Positions 39,273 through 49,326 of a stretch of DNA of 64,000 nucleotides are shown here, one piece after another. The notes beneath the pieces are model-generated. The model searched no databases. It saw nothing but the letters and a program-made list of their open reading frames with translations, and was not told the origin of the DNA. The DNA comes from Microbacterium sp. Au-Mic1. Lineage in GTDB: Bacteria; Actinomycetota; Actinomycetes; Actinomycetales; Microbacteriaceae. The stretch spans positions 62,001 through 126,000 of the forward strand of contig NZ_JAJTTF010000010.1 in NCBI RefSeq assembly GCF_021341785.1, read 5' to 3'. The position numbers and the translations under genes are program-made. Every line of letters starts with the position of its first letter. Position 1 is the stretch's first letter.

Positions 39273-39875
39273 GTGGCCCTGGACTTCACCGCGATCGACT
39301 TCGAGACGGCGAACTCCTCCCCTGCTTCCGCCTGCGCAGTCGGGCTGGTGCGCGTGCGCGACGGCATCGTCGTCGCACAGACCGGATGGCTGATCCGCCC
39401 GCCGGCCGGGCACGACGCCTTCCAGGAATGGAACGTTCGGATCCATGGCATCCAGCCGCACGAGGTCGTGGACGCGGACGGCTGGAGCGAACAGCTCGAC
39501 CGGCTCTGCGCATTCGCCGGTGCCGACGTGCTCGTCGCGCACAACGCGGGCTTCGACCTGAACGTGATCCGTCGTGCCTGCGAGGCCACCGGCGACGAGT
39601 GCCCGCCGTACCGGTCGCTGTGCAGTCTGAGCGTGGCGCGCAAGGTGTACGACCTCGACTCCTACAAGCTCCCGGTCGCCGCGGCCGCCGCCGGCTTCGG
39701 GGCCTTCCCGCACCATGACGCCCTGGCCGATGCACGGGCGTGCGCGCAGATCGTGATCGACGCCGCCCGGCGCACCGAGTCCGGCACCGTGCACCAGCTC
39801 GCCGAGGCGATCGGCGTGCGTCTCGGCGACCCCCTCGCTCCGGCGGCGCCCTCCAAGGTGCGCGCCGCGGCCTGA
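39273..39875 (+). CDS. DEDDh 3'-5' exonuclease (DnaQ-like)
   Basis: A 200-residue exonuclease domain. Exo I is FTAIDFETANSSP, Exo II is VLVAHNAGFDLNVIRRAC, and Exo III is FPHHDALADARACAQIV with the catalytic His of the DEDDh subclass. A C-terminal extension of about 40 residues follows. Such stand-alone relatives of the polymerase III epsilon chain act in DNA proofreading, repair or RNA trimming; the exact role is open. The GTG start is just ahead of the Exo I strand. Confidence 0.88.
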   Translation: MALDFTAIDFETANSSPASACAVGLVRVRDGIVVAQTGWLIRPPAGHDAFQEWNVRIHGIQPHEVVDADGWSEQLDRLCAFAGADVLVAHNAGFDLNVIRRACEATGDECPPYRSLCSLSVARKVYDLDSYKLPVAAAAAGFGAFPHHDALADARACAQIVIDAARRTESGTVHQLAEAIGVRLGDPLAPAAPSKVRAAA

Positions 39876-39952
39876 CGCCGTTCCGGGCTGCCTTCCGGCC
39901 CACTACGGCCGCGCTCCCCGGCGATGTCGGCGGCCCCGCCCATGATGGACGC

Positions 39953-41281
39953 ATGGACGCGCTCGCACTGCTCATCGCCGCACTCACCGCCGTGGCGGGC
40001 CTTGCGGTCGGCTGGCTCCTCGGCCGCAACCGCGGCGCGGCCGACCTCGCGCGCTCCGATGCCGAGCTCTCGGTCGTGCGCGAGGACCGCGACCGTCAGC
40101 ACGACCTGTACCGCGATGCCGTCGAGCACGCCCGCCGCGAGCAGCACGACGCCGCGGAGCGCGTACGGCAGGAGAACGCCGTGCTCACCGCGCTCGCCCC
40201 GGTGCGGGAGAGCCTGCACCGGATGCAGCAGACCGTCACCGTGCTGGAGCGCGAGCGCCAGACGCAGTTCGGACAGCTGAGCGAGCAGCTCCGCCGCTCC
40301 GAGGAGAACGGCGAGGCGCTGCGCTCCACGACCGAGTCCCTGGCCGGCGCGCTGCGCTCGACCTCCGCACGCGGCGTGTGGGGCGAGACGCAGCTGCGCC
40401 GCGTGGTGGAGGCCGCCGGCCTCACCCGGCACGTCGACTTCGACCTGCAGGCCACGATCCACTCCGATGCGGGCCATGGCCGCCCCGACATGGTGATCCG
40501 TCTCGCCGGCGGCGCGTCGATCGCCGTGGACGCCAAGGCGCCGCTCGACGCATTCCTGGCGGCGGGCGCTCTCTCCTCCGAGGACCCGCAGCGGCGCTCG
40601 CTCATGCAGCAGCACGTCAAGGCCGTGCGCGCGCACGTCGACGCGCTCGCGAAGAAGGCCTACTGGTCGGGGCTCGACGTGAGCCCCGAGTTCGTCATCT
40701 GCTTCCTGCCCAGCGAGTCACTGCTGTCGGCCGCACTCGACGAGGACCCGACTCTCCTCGACTACGCATTCGGCAAGCGGGTGGCGCTGGCCACCCCGGT
40801 GAACCTGTGGGCCGTGCTGAAGACGGTCGCGTACACCTGGAAGCAGCAGGAGCTGTCGGCCGAGGCGGCCGTGCTCCTCGATCTCGGCACGCAGCTGTAC
40901 GACCGGCTCGGCGTGCTCGCCGGCCATGCCGACGACCTGCGTCGTGCACTCGAGCGCACCGTGGACAGCTACAACCGCTTCGCCGGATCCCTGGAGAGCC
41001 GGGTGCTCGTGACGGCCCGCCGTTTCCCGGGCGTCGATGCTGACGCGCTCACCGCGCCTCCGACGCTGACCAGCGCCACGCGACGGTTCACCGCCGACGA
41101 GCTGGTGTCATCCGCCGACGAGGATCAGGCAGAGGGTATACGCGCGGACCTCGGCGAGCTGCGGGGCCGTCTGAGCGAAGACGCCGACGCCGCGCTGATC
41201 GATCAGGACGCAGGTCGCCCCGGGCACGACGATCGGCGCGAGGCTGAGGATGAGGTCAGGCGCTCCCGGGAACAGCGCTGA
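39953..41281 (+). CDS. rmuC: DNA recombination protein RmuC
   Basis: A 442-residue RmuC. An N-terminal membrane helix (ALLIAALTAVAGLAVGWLLG) is followed by a long coiled coil (about 30-125, rich in Glu, Arg, Gln) and the predicted PD-(D/E)XK-like nuclease domain (GVWGETQLRRVVEAAGLTRH, GRPDMVIRL, VDAKAPLDAF, FVICFLPSES). RmuC limits inversions at short inverted repeats. The last 30-40 residues are acidic and poorly conserved, and the 3' end overlaps the convergent small membrane-protein gene by 26 bases. A CATGAT box six bases before the ATG supports the start. Confidence 0.92.
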   Translation: MDALALLIAALTAVAGLAVGWLLGRNRGAADLARSDAELSVVREDRDRQHDLYRDAVEHARREQHDAAERVRQENAVLTALAPVRESLHRMQQTVTVLERERQTQFGQLSEQLRRSEENGEALRSTTESLAGALRSTSARGVWGETQLRRVVEAAGLTRHVDFDLQATIHSDAGHGRPDMVIRLAGGASIAVDAKAPLDAFLAAGALSSEDPQRRSLMQQHVKAVRAHVDALAKKAYWSGLDVSPEFVICFLPSESLLSAALDEDPTLLDYAFGKRVALATPVNLWAVLKTVAYTWKQQELSAEAAVLLDLGTQLYDRLGVLAGHADDLRRALERTVDSYNRFAGSLESRVLVTARRFPGVDADALTAPPTLTSATRRFTADELVSSADEDQAEGIRADLGELRGRLSEDADAALIDQDAGRPGHDDRREAEDEVRRSREQR

Positions 41282-41468
41282 GCAGGAAGACCACAGTGGC
41301 GGAGAAGAGCACGAAGGCCCCGACCATCCACCAGGCGCTGATCTCGTGGCCCTCCTCGCGGCGGACGCGGAACAGCACATCGGTGCGGCGAGCGGCATCC
41401 ATCTCGACGATCTTGACCGATCCGGTGTCGGTGACCGTCTCCTGGCGGTAGATGTTCTCCGCAGCCAT
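41256..41468 (-). CDS. Small single-pass membrane protein
   Basis: A 70-residue protein (MAAENIYRQETVTDTGSVKI, RVRREEGHEISAWWMVGAFV, then LFSATVVFLLSAVPGSA). The N-terminal half is polar; the C-terminal half is one hydrophobic helix. It is not recognised. It overlaps the 3' end of rmuC on the other strand. Confidence 0.5.
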   Translation of the reverse strand: MAAENIYRQETVTDTGSVKIVEMDAARRTDVLFRVRREEGHEISAWWMVGAFVLFSATVVFLLSAVPGSA

Positions 41469-41631
41469 CGTCCACGCTCCCCTACTCCGCATTCCGAACC
41501 GCGCTGAATGCGCCGTGCACGCCGGTCGGCGCCCCTCCATTGTGACAGGTGCGGCCGGGAAGACGCGGAATGCGATCAGGTCGTTATCGCACCGGGCTCG
41601 CTCAGGACCCCGGTGCGACGGGGAATCCCGC

Positions 41632-42624
41632 TCAGAGCCACTTGGAGACGAGGTGCTCCGAGGCGATCCGGCGCAGTGTGCCGGAGGCGCTGCGCAGCAC
41701 GACGCTCTCCGTATAGAGATAGTCGCCCTCACGCCGGACGCCGGCGACGAGCTGACCATCGGTCACACCGGTCGCCACGAAGATCGTGTTGTTGCCGCTC
41801 ACCAGGTCGTCGGCCTCGTAGACCTTGTCCATGTCGAGCCCGGCGTCGATGCCGCGCTGGCGCTCGTCGTCGTCGCGCGGCCACAGCCGGCCCTGGATGT
41901 GCCCGCCGAGCGCCTTGATCGCGCACGCCGTCACGATGCCCTCCGGGCTGCCGCCCACACCGATGCACATGTCGGTGCGCGCGCCGTGCCGGGCCGCGTT
42001 GATGCCGCCGGCGACGTCGCCGTCGCTCATCAGGCGGGTGCCCGCTCCGGCATCCCGGATCTCCTGGATCAGCTTCGCGTGACGCGGACGGTTCAGCACC
42101 GAGACCACGATCTCCTCGACCGGCTTGCCGAGGGATCCGGCGAGGCGCTTGATGTTCTCCGCGACGGGGAGGCGGATGTCGACGACGCCGACACCGGCCG
42201 GCCCCGTGACGAGCTTGTCCATGTAGAAGACGCTCGAGGCGTCGAGCATCGTGCCGCGGTCGGACACGGCGATGACGGAGACCGCGTTCTGCCGGCCGTC
42301 GGCGGTGAGCGTGGTGCCGTCGATCGGGTCCACGGCGATGTCGTACTGCTGCGCCCATTCGACGCCGCTGCCGACGTGCTCCCCGTTGAAGAGCATCGGG
42401 GCGTTGTCCTTCTCACCCTCGCCGATCACCACGAGACCGTCGAAGTCGACGGTTCCGAGGAAGGCGCGCATCGCATCGACGGCAGCGCCGTCAGCCGCCT
42501 CCTTCGCACCGCGTCCGATGAACGGGACGGCGCGGATCGCCGCGGCCTCCGTCGCACGGACGAGCTCCAGTGCGAGGTTGCGGTCGGGGCTGAGGGGGCT
42601 GAGATCGGCTGTGAGGCTCACCAT
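41632..42624 (-). CDS. glpX: Fructose-1,6-bisphosphatase class II
   Basis: A 330-residue GlpX enzyme, the only gluconeogenic FBPase type in most actinobacteria. It hydrolyses fructose 1,6-bisphosphate to fructose 6-phosphate. Metal and substrate motifs: VIGEGEKDNAPMLFNGE (about 67-83), DPIDGTTLTADG (about 103-114), ASSVFYMDKLV, and GVGGSPEGIVTACAIKALGG. It is divergent from the aldolase gene, so both sides of the fructose bisphosphate step share a 183-bp control region. A TACGCT box six bases from the ATG suggests a leaderless transcript. Confidence 0.96.
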   Translation of the reverse strand: MVSLTADLSPLSPDRNLALELVRATEAAAIRAVPFIGRGAKEAADGAAVDAMRAFLGTVDFDGLVVIGEGEKDNAPMLFNGEHVGSGVEWAQQYDIAVDPIDGTTLTADGRQNAVSVIAVSDRGTMLDASSVFYMDKLVTGPAGVGVVDIRLPVAENIKRLAGSLGKPVEEIVVSVLNRPRHAKLIQEIRDAGAGTRLMSDGDVAGGINAARHGARTDMCIGVGGSPEGIVTACAIKALGGHIQGRLWPRDDDERQRGIDAGLDMDKVYEADDLVSGNNTIFVATGVTDGQLVAGVRREGDYLYTESVVLRSASGTLRRIASEHLVSKWL

Positions 42625-42630
42625 GCCCCC

Positions 42631-42636
42631 AGCGTA
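42631..42636 (-). promoter_or_regulatory. Leaderless -10 box of glpX
   Basis: TACGCT on the minus strand, six bases (GGGGGC), then ATG at 42624. Confidence 0.5.
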
Positions 42637-42807
42637 GGGGCGGGCGGGTTACGGATCCGCAGATTTCTGCGCGGGGAAAGCGAAAGATGCGCCCTTCTTT
42701 ACCAGGGCGAAGATCCGCCCTCCCGAGCCCGCCGTCACGCGCTCTGAATCGCCGATCCTGCGGCGCTAGAGTGGCACCGACCCCCGTCATCCAGCACAGG
42801 AGATGCC

Positions 42808-43836
<1,029 letters not shown>

Positions 43837-43878
43837 CGACCAGCGCCGTCCAAGAGCTGACCGCGCCTCAGCACAGTC

Positions 43879-43916
43879 CAGGAGCGTCGCCGGGATCCGT
43901 CCCTGCGGCGCTCCTG
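43879..43916. terminator. Terminator between fbaA and the anti-sigma gene
   Basis: CAGGAGCG (43879-43886) pairs with CGCTCCTG (43909-43916), and the stem can continue inward with GCC/GGC. It lies between convergent genes and can serve both. Confidence 0.65.
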
Positions 43917-43927
43917 TCGTCTGCGGA

Positions 43928-44581
43928 TCAGCCGCCGATGTCGTGGCGCAGGATGACGGCTCCCGCCGCGGTGCGGATCTCCACCGACCGGATGTCCTTC
44001 AGCGCTGCCGCCGTCCCCGCCGACAGCGTCGCCGTGCGCCCCGGCTCCGCTTTCCAGGTCGACAGATCCGTCGTCGTGCCGTCGCGACCCACGACGGTGA
44101 GCACGTACGTCCACCCGGCGTCGGGAGCATCCGCCGCGTACAGGCACGCCATGTCGATCTTCGTCCCCCAGGGGACCGGCGTCAGCGACACGGTGGCGCT
44201 CACCGGCACCGTGGTGGCCCCCTCCAGCGCGACCTCGACCGCAGGGCGAGGGGCGAGGGCGGCGATCGTGACCGGCACGGCGACGGCGAGCGCCGCCGCG
44301 ATGCCGACACCGGTCCACAGCGCACGACGCCGGGAGCGTCTGCGGGCGCGGGCGATCGACAGCAGCTTCGGCCCGGCTGCGTCCGCGTGCTCCACGCCGA
44401 TGCGGGCCGCGTCATCGGCGTGCACTCGGGACAGCAGCCCCACGGCGGGCACGAGGTCCGCGACCGCTTCCCGGCATTCGGCACAGCCTGCGAGGTGTGC
44501 CTCGTACCGCGCTCGGTCCGCGGCGGACAGCGCGCCCATGACATAGGCGGCGTCCCACATCGCGAACGGATCCGCGCTCAC
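43928..44581 (-). CDS. Anti-sigma factor with zinc-binding motif
   Basis: A 217-residue protein. The N-terminal cytoplasmic domain has a ZAS motif (YEAHLAGCAECREAV, HxxxCxxC at about 28-35) that binds the sigma factor; one membrane helix follows (ALWTGVGIAAALAVAVPVTI, about 87-106); the extracytoplasmic C-terminal domain (about 110-217) resembles the RskA type, with WTYVLTVVGRDGTT. Its ATG overlaps the stop of the sigma gene (ATGA), the normal arrangement for a cognate pair. Confidence 0.88.
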   Translation of the reverse strand: MSADPFAMWDAAYVMGALSAADRARYEAHLAGCAECREAVADLVPAVGLLSRVHADDAARIGVEHADAAGPKLLSIARARRRSRRRALWTGVGIAAALAVAVPVTIAALAPRPAVEVALEGATTVPVSATVSLTPVPWGTKIDMACLYAADAPDAGWTYVLTVVGRDGTTTDLSTWKAEPGRTATLSAGTAAALKDIRSVEIRTAAGAVILRHDIGG

Positions 44582-45081
44582 CGGATCACCCCTCTCTCCT
44601 GCAGTGCGAGCCGCAGGGCCCGCAGCCCGTAGTGCATCCTCGATTTCACCGTGCCCCCCGGGATCCCCTGCTCGGTCGCGATCTCCGCGACGCTGCGCCC
44701 CCCGTAATAGGCCGCGACGATCACGGCACGGTGCTCGGGGCTGAGGTCGGCGAGCGCGTCCTCGATGAGGATCGCGTCGAACAATCGGTCCGTGACATCG
44801 CCGGAGGCCCGCTCGGGAAGCTCGGCGACAGGATGCTCGTGTCGGCGCCGGGCGCTGCGCGCCTCGTCGATGACGAGGTGCCGGGCGACGGTGAACATCC
44901 AGGCCCGCGTCGTCGTCACCTCCTGTTCCAGGATCCGCGGCGTGCGCCAGGCGCGCAGCAGCGTCTCCTGCACGACGTCGTCCGCCGAGGCGCTGCTTCC
45001 CGTGAGATGCACGACGTAACGACGGATCGGCCCTGCGTGCACGTCGTAGAGCGCGGTCAGCCGCTCGTCGTCGTCATCCAC
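44578..45081 (-). CDS. ECF family RNA polymerase sigma factor
   Basis: A 167-residue ECF sigma factor. Region 2 covers about 10-75 (LYDVHAGPIRRYVVHLTG, DDVVQETLLRAW, AWMFTVARHLVIDEARSARR), and region 4 about 105-160 (LSPEHRAVIVAAYYGGRSVA then EIATEQGIPGGTVKSRMHYG). It is coupled to the anti-sigma gene downstream. The pair resembles SigK/RskA or SigL/RslA of actinobacteria; the inducing signal is not evident. The divergent DUF4822 gene is a candidate target. Confidence 0.92.
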   Translation of the reverse strand: MDDDDERLTALYDVHAGPIRRYVVHLTGSSASADDVVQETLLRAWRTPRILEQEVTTTRAWMFTVARHLVIDEARSARRRHEHPVAELPERASGDVTDRLFDAILIEDALADLSPEHRAVIVAAYYGGRSVAEIATEQGIPGGTVKSRMHYGLRALRLALQERGVIR

Positions 45082-45302
45082 AGTCGCCTCCTCAGTGGGA
45101 AACGAGGCGCGGGCCCCGAAGGTTCACCGGCAGGAGGATCCCGGATCCGACCGCGTGCGGACCTGGATCCCCGACCTGTCGTCCTCTCAGTATGGCCGCG
45201 TTCCCCGCACCGGATCCCGCCGCCGGATCATCCGCTCGGCGACGCGGGAAGTAGCCGATCGGCTGATGTGGGCGATGCACCCTGATTCCTAACGTGGAGG
45301 AC

Positions 45303-45899
45303 ATGAACATCTCCTTCTCGCGCAAGCTCATCGCCGCCTCGACCATCGCCCTCGCCGCGGTCGCCATCGTCCCGACGACCGCTGCGGCGGCCGCCCCGAC
45401 CGCCGTCTCCGCGTCCCACGCGGCCGGCAACAAGGCGCTGACCCCGTCCGAGACGCTGGCCTCCACCCCGTGGAAGACCACGAGCGCACGCGACGCCCAG
45501 GGCGACCGCGTGGCGCTGGACGACCCGGCCGTGTCGAACTTCGTGGGCTGGGCGTACTTCAAGGCCGACGGCACCTTCACCATGTACAACCTCGACAACA
45601 GCCCGAAGATGCACGGCGACTGGTCCGTCCCGGCCGATGGCTCCTCGCGCTGGATCGCCGCGAAGGATGCGAACGGCAACGTGCTGTTCCAGCGCGTCGT
45701 TCCGATCGTCGAGCTGAACAAGAACGTGTTCACCTACCGCGTGTTCCCGAACGCGGCCGACCAGACCGTCTACTACGACATCGTGCACACCAAGACCAAC
45801 CACGTCGAGCCCGGCACCGACGGCCGCGGCCCCGGCGCCAACGGCCACGGCACCACCGGCAACGGCGACTACCACTTCAACAACGGCAACGCGCGCTGA
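45303..45899 (+). CDS. Secreted DUF4822 family protein
   Basis: A 198-residue exported protein. A Sec signal peptide (FSRKLIAASTIALAAVAIVP then TTAAAAAPTA, cleavage probably near residue 33) precedes a domain with LTPSETLASTPWKTTSARDA, FVGWAYFKADGTFTMYNLD and GDWSVPADGSSRWIAAKD. This is the DUF4822 pattern, a beta-rich fold of unknown function. The C-terminal 30 residues are rich in Gly, Asn and His. Divergent from the ECF sigma operon. The gap 45082-45302 holds the divergent promoters; no sigma consensus could be assigned with confidence. Confidence 0.82.
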   Translation: MNISFSRKLIAASTIALAAVAIVPTTAAAAAPTAVSASHAAGNKALTPSETLASTPWKTTSARDAQGDRVALDDPAVSNFVGWAYFKADGTFTMYNLDNSPKMHGDWSVPADGSSRWIAAKDANGNVLFQRVVPIVELNKNVFTYRVFPNAADQTVYYDIVHTKTNHVEPGTDGRGPGANGHGTTGNGDYHFNNGNAR

Positions 45900-45922
45900 T
45901 CCCGCGACCGCCCGCAGAACGC

Positions 45923-45957
45923 GATGAGCCCGGCACCCCGAGGGGGCCGGGCTCATC
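45923..45957. terminator. Bidirectional terminator between DUF4822 gene and membrane-protein gene
   Basis: GATGAGCCCGGC (45923-45934) and GCCGGGCTCATC (45946-45957) form a perfect 12-bp stem between convergent genes. Confidence 0.8.
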
Positions 45958-45971
45958 GTCGTCTCAGGAAG

Positions 45972-46526
45972 CTACTGCTGCATCCGCTCATTCAGGTAGG
46001 AGATGACGGCCGGATCCGTGAAGAACGGCACCATCATGCAGATGGTCGTCAGCAGGACGAACACGACACCGCCGGCGACCGGCAGCCACCAGGTGAGCTT
46101 GCCGCGCCGCAGCCGGAGCACCGTCCACGCGGCGGTGGCAACCCAGCCCACGATCAGCAGGATGCCGGCGACGATTCCCCAGACCCGCGCCTGCTGGTAG
46201 TTCGAGAACGTGCCGGAGATCCCCACGGCCTGCATCATCGTCGCCATGAGCGACGACGGGTTCAGGAACGCGAAGGTCGAGGTGATCACGTTCCAGAGCC
46301 CGTAGGCGAGGAGCGCGATCGACGCCATCCGGTCGACCGGGTGCGCGGGCCGCTCCGCCACGTCCGCGGCGGGAGCCCCGGGCTGGGCGACGGGCGCGGC
46401 CGCGGGCGGCGTGTGCACGACGGGGGGCGGCAGCGGCCTTCCCGCCCGCCTGCTCTGCTCCTCCGGCGTCGCGTACTCGCCGAAGGCCGGCCGGCGAGAC
46501 TGCTCCGCGGAGCCGGAATCGGTCAT
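45972..46526 (-). CDS. Four-helix membrane protein with Pro/Ala-rich N-terminus
   Basis: A 184-residue protein. The first 65 residues are Pro/Ala-rich and charged, probably disordered and cytoplasmic ([20 protein letters not shown]). Four hydrophobic helices follow between about 70 and 175, including [19 protein letters not shown] and [20 protein letters not shown]. It overlaps the ispH stop by ATGA. It resembles the uncharacterised DUF6264-type proteins of Microbacterium; that label is from memory. Confidence 0.65.
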   Translation of the reverse strand: MTDSGSAEQSRRPAFGEYATPEEQSRRAGRPLPPPVVHTPPAAAPVAQPGAPAADVAERPAHPVDRMASIALLAYGLWNVITSTFAFLNPSSLMATMMQAVGISGTFSNYQQARVWGIVAGILLIVGWVATAAWTVLRLRRGKLTWWLPVAGGVVFVLLTTICMMVPFFTDPAVISYLNERMQQ

Positions 46527-47593
46527 CGGCTGCGTCCGCCCAGCGCCCGCTCGTCGCGCTGACCGGAGATGTCCTGGCGCAGCTCCTTCGGCAGCGAGAA
46601 CATGAGGTCCTCCTCCGCGGTGCGCACCTCCTCGACGTCGCCGTATCCGGCCTCGGCGAGCACCTGCAGCACCTCCTGCACGAGCACCTCGGGCACCGAC
46701 GCGCCGCTGGTCACTCCGACCGTCGCGACGCCGTCCAGCCATTCCTGCTGCACCTCGTCGGCATAGTCCACGCGGTAAGCGGCCTTCGCACCGTACTCGC
46801 GCGCCACTTCGACGAGGCGCACGCTGTTGGAGGAGTTGGCGGACCCGACCACGATCACCAGATCCGCGTCGGCCGCGACCTTCTTGATCGCGACCTGGCG
46901 GTTCTGCGTCGCATAGCAGATGTCGTCGGAGGGCGGGTCCTGCAGCTCGGGGAAGCGCGTGCGCAGCCTGTTCACGGTCTCCATGGTCTCGTCGACCGAC
47001 AGCGTGGTCTGCGACAGCCAGACGACCTTGGACGGATCGCGCACCTCGACGGTGTCGGCCTCGGCCGGGGAGTTCACGACGGTGACGTGATCCGGCGCCT
47101 CACCCGCGGTGCCCTCGACCTCTTCGTGCCCGTCGTGGCCGATGAGCAGGATCTCGAAGTCGTCGCGGGCGAAGCGCACGGCCTCGCGATGCACCTTCGT
47201 CACCAGCGGGCAGGTCGCGTCGATCGCGTGCAGATGCCGATCCTCGGCCGCCGAGACGACCATCGGCGAGACACCGTGCGCGCTGAAGACGACGTGCGAC
47301 CCCTCGGGGATCTCGTCCACCTCGTCGACGAAGATCGCGCCCTGGGCCTCGAGCTCGGTGACCACGTGGATGTTGTGCACGATCTGCTTGCGCACGTAGA
47401 CAGGGGCGCCGTAGCGCTGGAGGGCCTTCTCGACGGCCACCACGGCACGGTCGACGCCGGCGCAGTAGCCGCGCGGGGCGGCGAGCAGCACGCGCTTGCG
47501 CCCGTCGACGGGACGGTCCTGGAGCGGCTCGCGCACGGCCGTGGGGCGGCGGCGAGGGATCTGCGGCACGGGCAGAGCGACGGGTGAACTCAC
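46523..47593 (-). CDS. ispH: 4-hydroxy-3-methylbut-2-enyl diphosphate reductase
   Basis: A 356-residue IspH, last enzyme of the MEP pathway, making IPP and DMAPP with a 4Fe-4S cluster. The three cluster cysteines lie in [12 protein letters not shown] (about 44), [12 protein letters not shown] and [11 protein letters not shown]; the catalytic Glu is in [13 protein letters not shown] region and [10 protein letters not shown] binds the diphosphate. The first 30 residues are an unstructured extension before the conserved core. GTG start. It is divergent from xseA, and a membrane protein gene is coupled downstream. Confidence 0.96.
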   Translation of the reverse strand: MSSPVALPVPQIPRRRPTAVREPLQDRPVDGRKRVLLAAPRGYCAGVDRAVVAVEKALQRYGAPVYVRKQIVHNIHVVTELEAQGAIFVDEVDEIPEGSHVVFSAHGVSPMVVSAAEDRHLHAIDATCPLVTKVHREAVRFARDDFEILLIGHDGHEEVEGTAGEAPDHVTVVNSPAEADTVEVRDPSKVVWLSQTTLSVDETMETVNRLRTRFPELQDPPSDDICYATQNRQVAIKKVAADADLVIVVGSANSSNSVRLVEVAREYGAKAAYRVDYADEVQQEWLDGVATVGVTSGASVPEVLVQEVLQVLAEAGYGDVEEVRTAEEDLMFSLPKELRQDISGQRDERALGGRSR

Positions 47594-47667
47594 GCCCCGA
47601 TTCTACCGGCGGCGTCCTGACAGCAGGCCGGGATGCGGCGGATGCCCATTGCTACGCTGGGGAGGCG

Positions 47668-49032
47668 ATGACCGTCTTCGAAGCAGCCTCCGTCCCCGGT
47701 GAGGCCCCGCCCGCCGACTCCGTCGCGCCGCGCGAGTCCTCCGCGGATGCCCCGACCTCGATCGCACGGCTGAACGCCACGATCCGCGATTTCGTGGCGC
47801 AATGGGGCACGGTCTGGGTCGAGGGCGAGATCACGAGCTGGAACGTGCGCGCCGGCAACGTCTTCGCGCGGCTCAAGGACACGCGCTCCGACGCCCAGAT
47901 CTCGATCCGGGTGTGGTCGAGCGTGCGCGCGCGGATCCCCGCCGATCTCGCCGTGGGCGATCACGTCGTCGCCGCGGTCAAGGCCGACTACTTCGTCAAA
48001 GCGGGCGACTTCAGCTTCACGGTCTCGGCGATGAAGCACGTGGGCCTCGGCGATCAGCTCGAGCGCCTGGAGCGGCTGCGCCTGCAGCTGCGTCAGGAGG
48101 GCCTGTTCGACCCCTCCCGCAAGAAGCCGCTCCCCTTCCTCCCGCACGTGATCGGGCTCATCACGGGCGAGAACTCCGACGCCGAGAAGGATGTGCACCG
48201 CAACGCCGAGCTGCGTTGGCCGCAGGTGCGCTTCCACACCGTGCACGCCGCAGTACAGGGCGACCGCTGCGTACCGGAGACACTCGCCGCGCTCAAGAAG
48301 CTCGACGCGGATCCCGATGTCGACGTCATCGTCATCGCGCGCGGCGGCGGGGATCCTCAGACGCTCCTGGGCTTCAGCGATGAGCGGCTGGTGCGCGCCG
48401 TCGCGGCCGCACGCACGCCCGTGGTCAGCGCGATCGGACACGAGAACGATCATCCGCTGCTGGACGACGTGGCGGATCTGCGTGCCTCGACTCCGACCGA
48501 CGCCGCCAAGCGCGTGGTGCCGGACGTCGGCGAGCAGCGGGCGCTCGTCGCCCAGCTGCGCGCACGCGCGACGACCCGGGTGTCGCAGCGCGTCGCGCAC
48601 GACATCGCCCAGCTCGAGCAGTTGCGCTCGAGGCCCGTCCTGCGGGATCCGGATCCGCTCATCGAACGCCGCGCGCATGAGGTGTGGCTGCTCGCCGCCC
48701 GCTCCCGAGACACGCTCGGCCGTGCGGTCGATGCCGCGGGCCGGCGCACGGCCGAACTGCGCGCCTCCTTGCGCGCCCTCTCGCCGGCGGCGACCCTGGC
48801 ACGCGGGTATGCGATCGCGCACCGCGAGGACGGCCTGATCGTGCGCGATGCCGCCGATGCTCCGGCCGGCACCGCGCTCACCCTCACGGTGGACCGCGGC
48901 TCGCTGCGCGCCGTGTCGGAAGGCGAGATCGCCGAGTCGGACGGGGATGCCGTTCGCCCGGGATCCGTGGCTCCGGGAGCGACCGACGCGTCCTCCGCCT
49001 CACCGGCGGAGGGCTCCGACGCGCGCCGGTAG
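47668..49032 (+). CDS. xseA: Exodeoxyribonuclease VII large subunit
   Basis: A 454-residue XseA. An N-terminal OB-fold (about 35-135; WVEGEITSWNVRAGNVFARL then KDTRSDAQISIRVW) is followed by the catalytic domain with VIGLITGENSDAEKDV, DVIVIARGGGDPQTL and GHENDHPLLDDVADLRASTP, then a long coiled coil that recruits XseB. With XseB it degrades single-stranded DNA and resolves DNA-protein lesions. The ATG has GGGGAGG upstream and TACGCT further up. The acidic Ser-rich C-terminus is not conserved. Confidence 0.95.
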   Translation: MTVFEAASVPGEAPPADSVAPRESSADAPTSIARLNATIRDFVAQWGTVWVEGEITSWNVRAGNVFARLKDTRSDAQISIRVWSSVRARIPADLAVGDHVVAAVKADYFVKAGDFSFTVSAMKHVGLGDQLERLERLRLQLRQEGLFDPSRKKPLPFLPHVIGLITGENSDAEKDVHRNAELRWPQVRFHTVHAAVQGDRCVPETLAALKKLDADPDVDVIVIARGGGDPQTLLGFSDERLVRAVAAARTPVVSAIGHENDHPLLDDVADLRASTPTDAAKRVVPDVGEQRALVAQLRARATTRVSQRVAHDIAQLEQLRSRPVLRDPDPLIERRAHEVWLLAARSRDTLGRAVDAAGRRTAELRASLRALSPAATLARGYAIAHREDGLIVRDAADAPAGTALTLTVDRGSLRAVSEGEIAESDGDAVRPGSVAPGATDASSASPAEGSDARR

Positions 49033-49035
49033 GAT
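49030..49035 (+). promoter_or_regulatory. Leaderless -10 box of xseB
   Basis: TAGGAT overlaps the xseA stop codon (49030-49032) and lies six bases before the GTG at 49042. The intervening GGAGGC also looks like a ribosome-binding site, so xseB may be read both ways. Confidence 0.4.
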
Positions 49036-49041
49036 GGAGGC

Positions 49042-49326
49042 GTGACTGTGTCGAACGAGCCGTCCGCCTCCGCAGGGAGTTCTGCGCCGACCGTCGCCGA
49101 TCCCGCGAGCCTCAGCTTCGAGCAGGCCAGGGATGAGCTGGTCCGTGTCGTCGCCGAGCTCGAGCAGGGCGCCCCGACCCTCGAGCAGTCGCTCACGCTG
49201 TGGGAACGCGGCGAGGCGCTCGCCGCGCGCTGCGAGGAGTGGCTGCTGGGCGCCAAGCGCCGCCTGGACGCTTCTCGCCCCGAGAACGGCGCCGCTTCGC
49301 GCGCCGCCGAGGAGGACGCCCGATGA
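49042..49326 (+). CDS. xseB: Exodeoxyribonuclease VII small subunit
   Basis: A 94-residue XseB. The helical hairpin [20 protein letters not shown] then [20 protein letters not shown] (about 22-62) is the family signature; the subunit coats the XseA coiled coil. A flexible N-terminus rich in Ser and Ala precedes it. It begins ten bases after xseA and its stop overlaps the DUF4245 gene (ATGA). Confidence 0.93.
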   Translation: MTVSNEPSASAGSSAPTVADPASLSFEQARDELVRVVAELEQGAPTLEQSLTLWERGEALAARCEEWLLGAKRRLDASRPENGAASRAAEEDAR

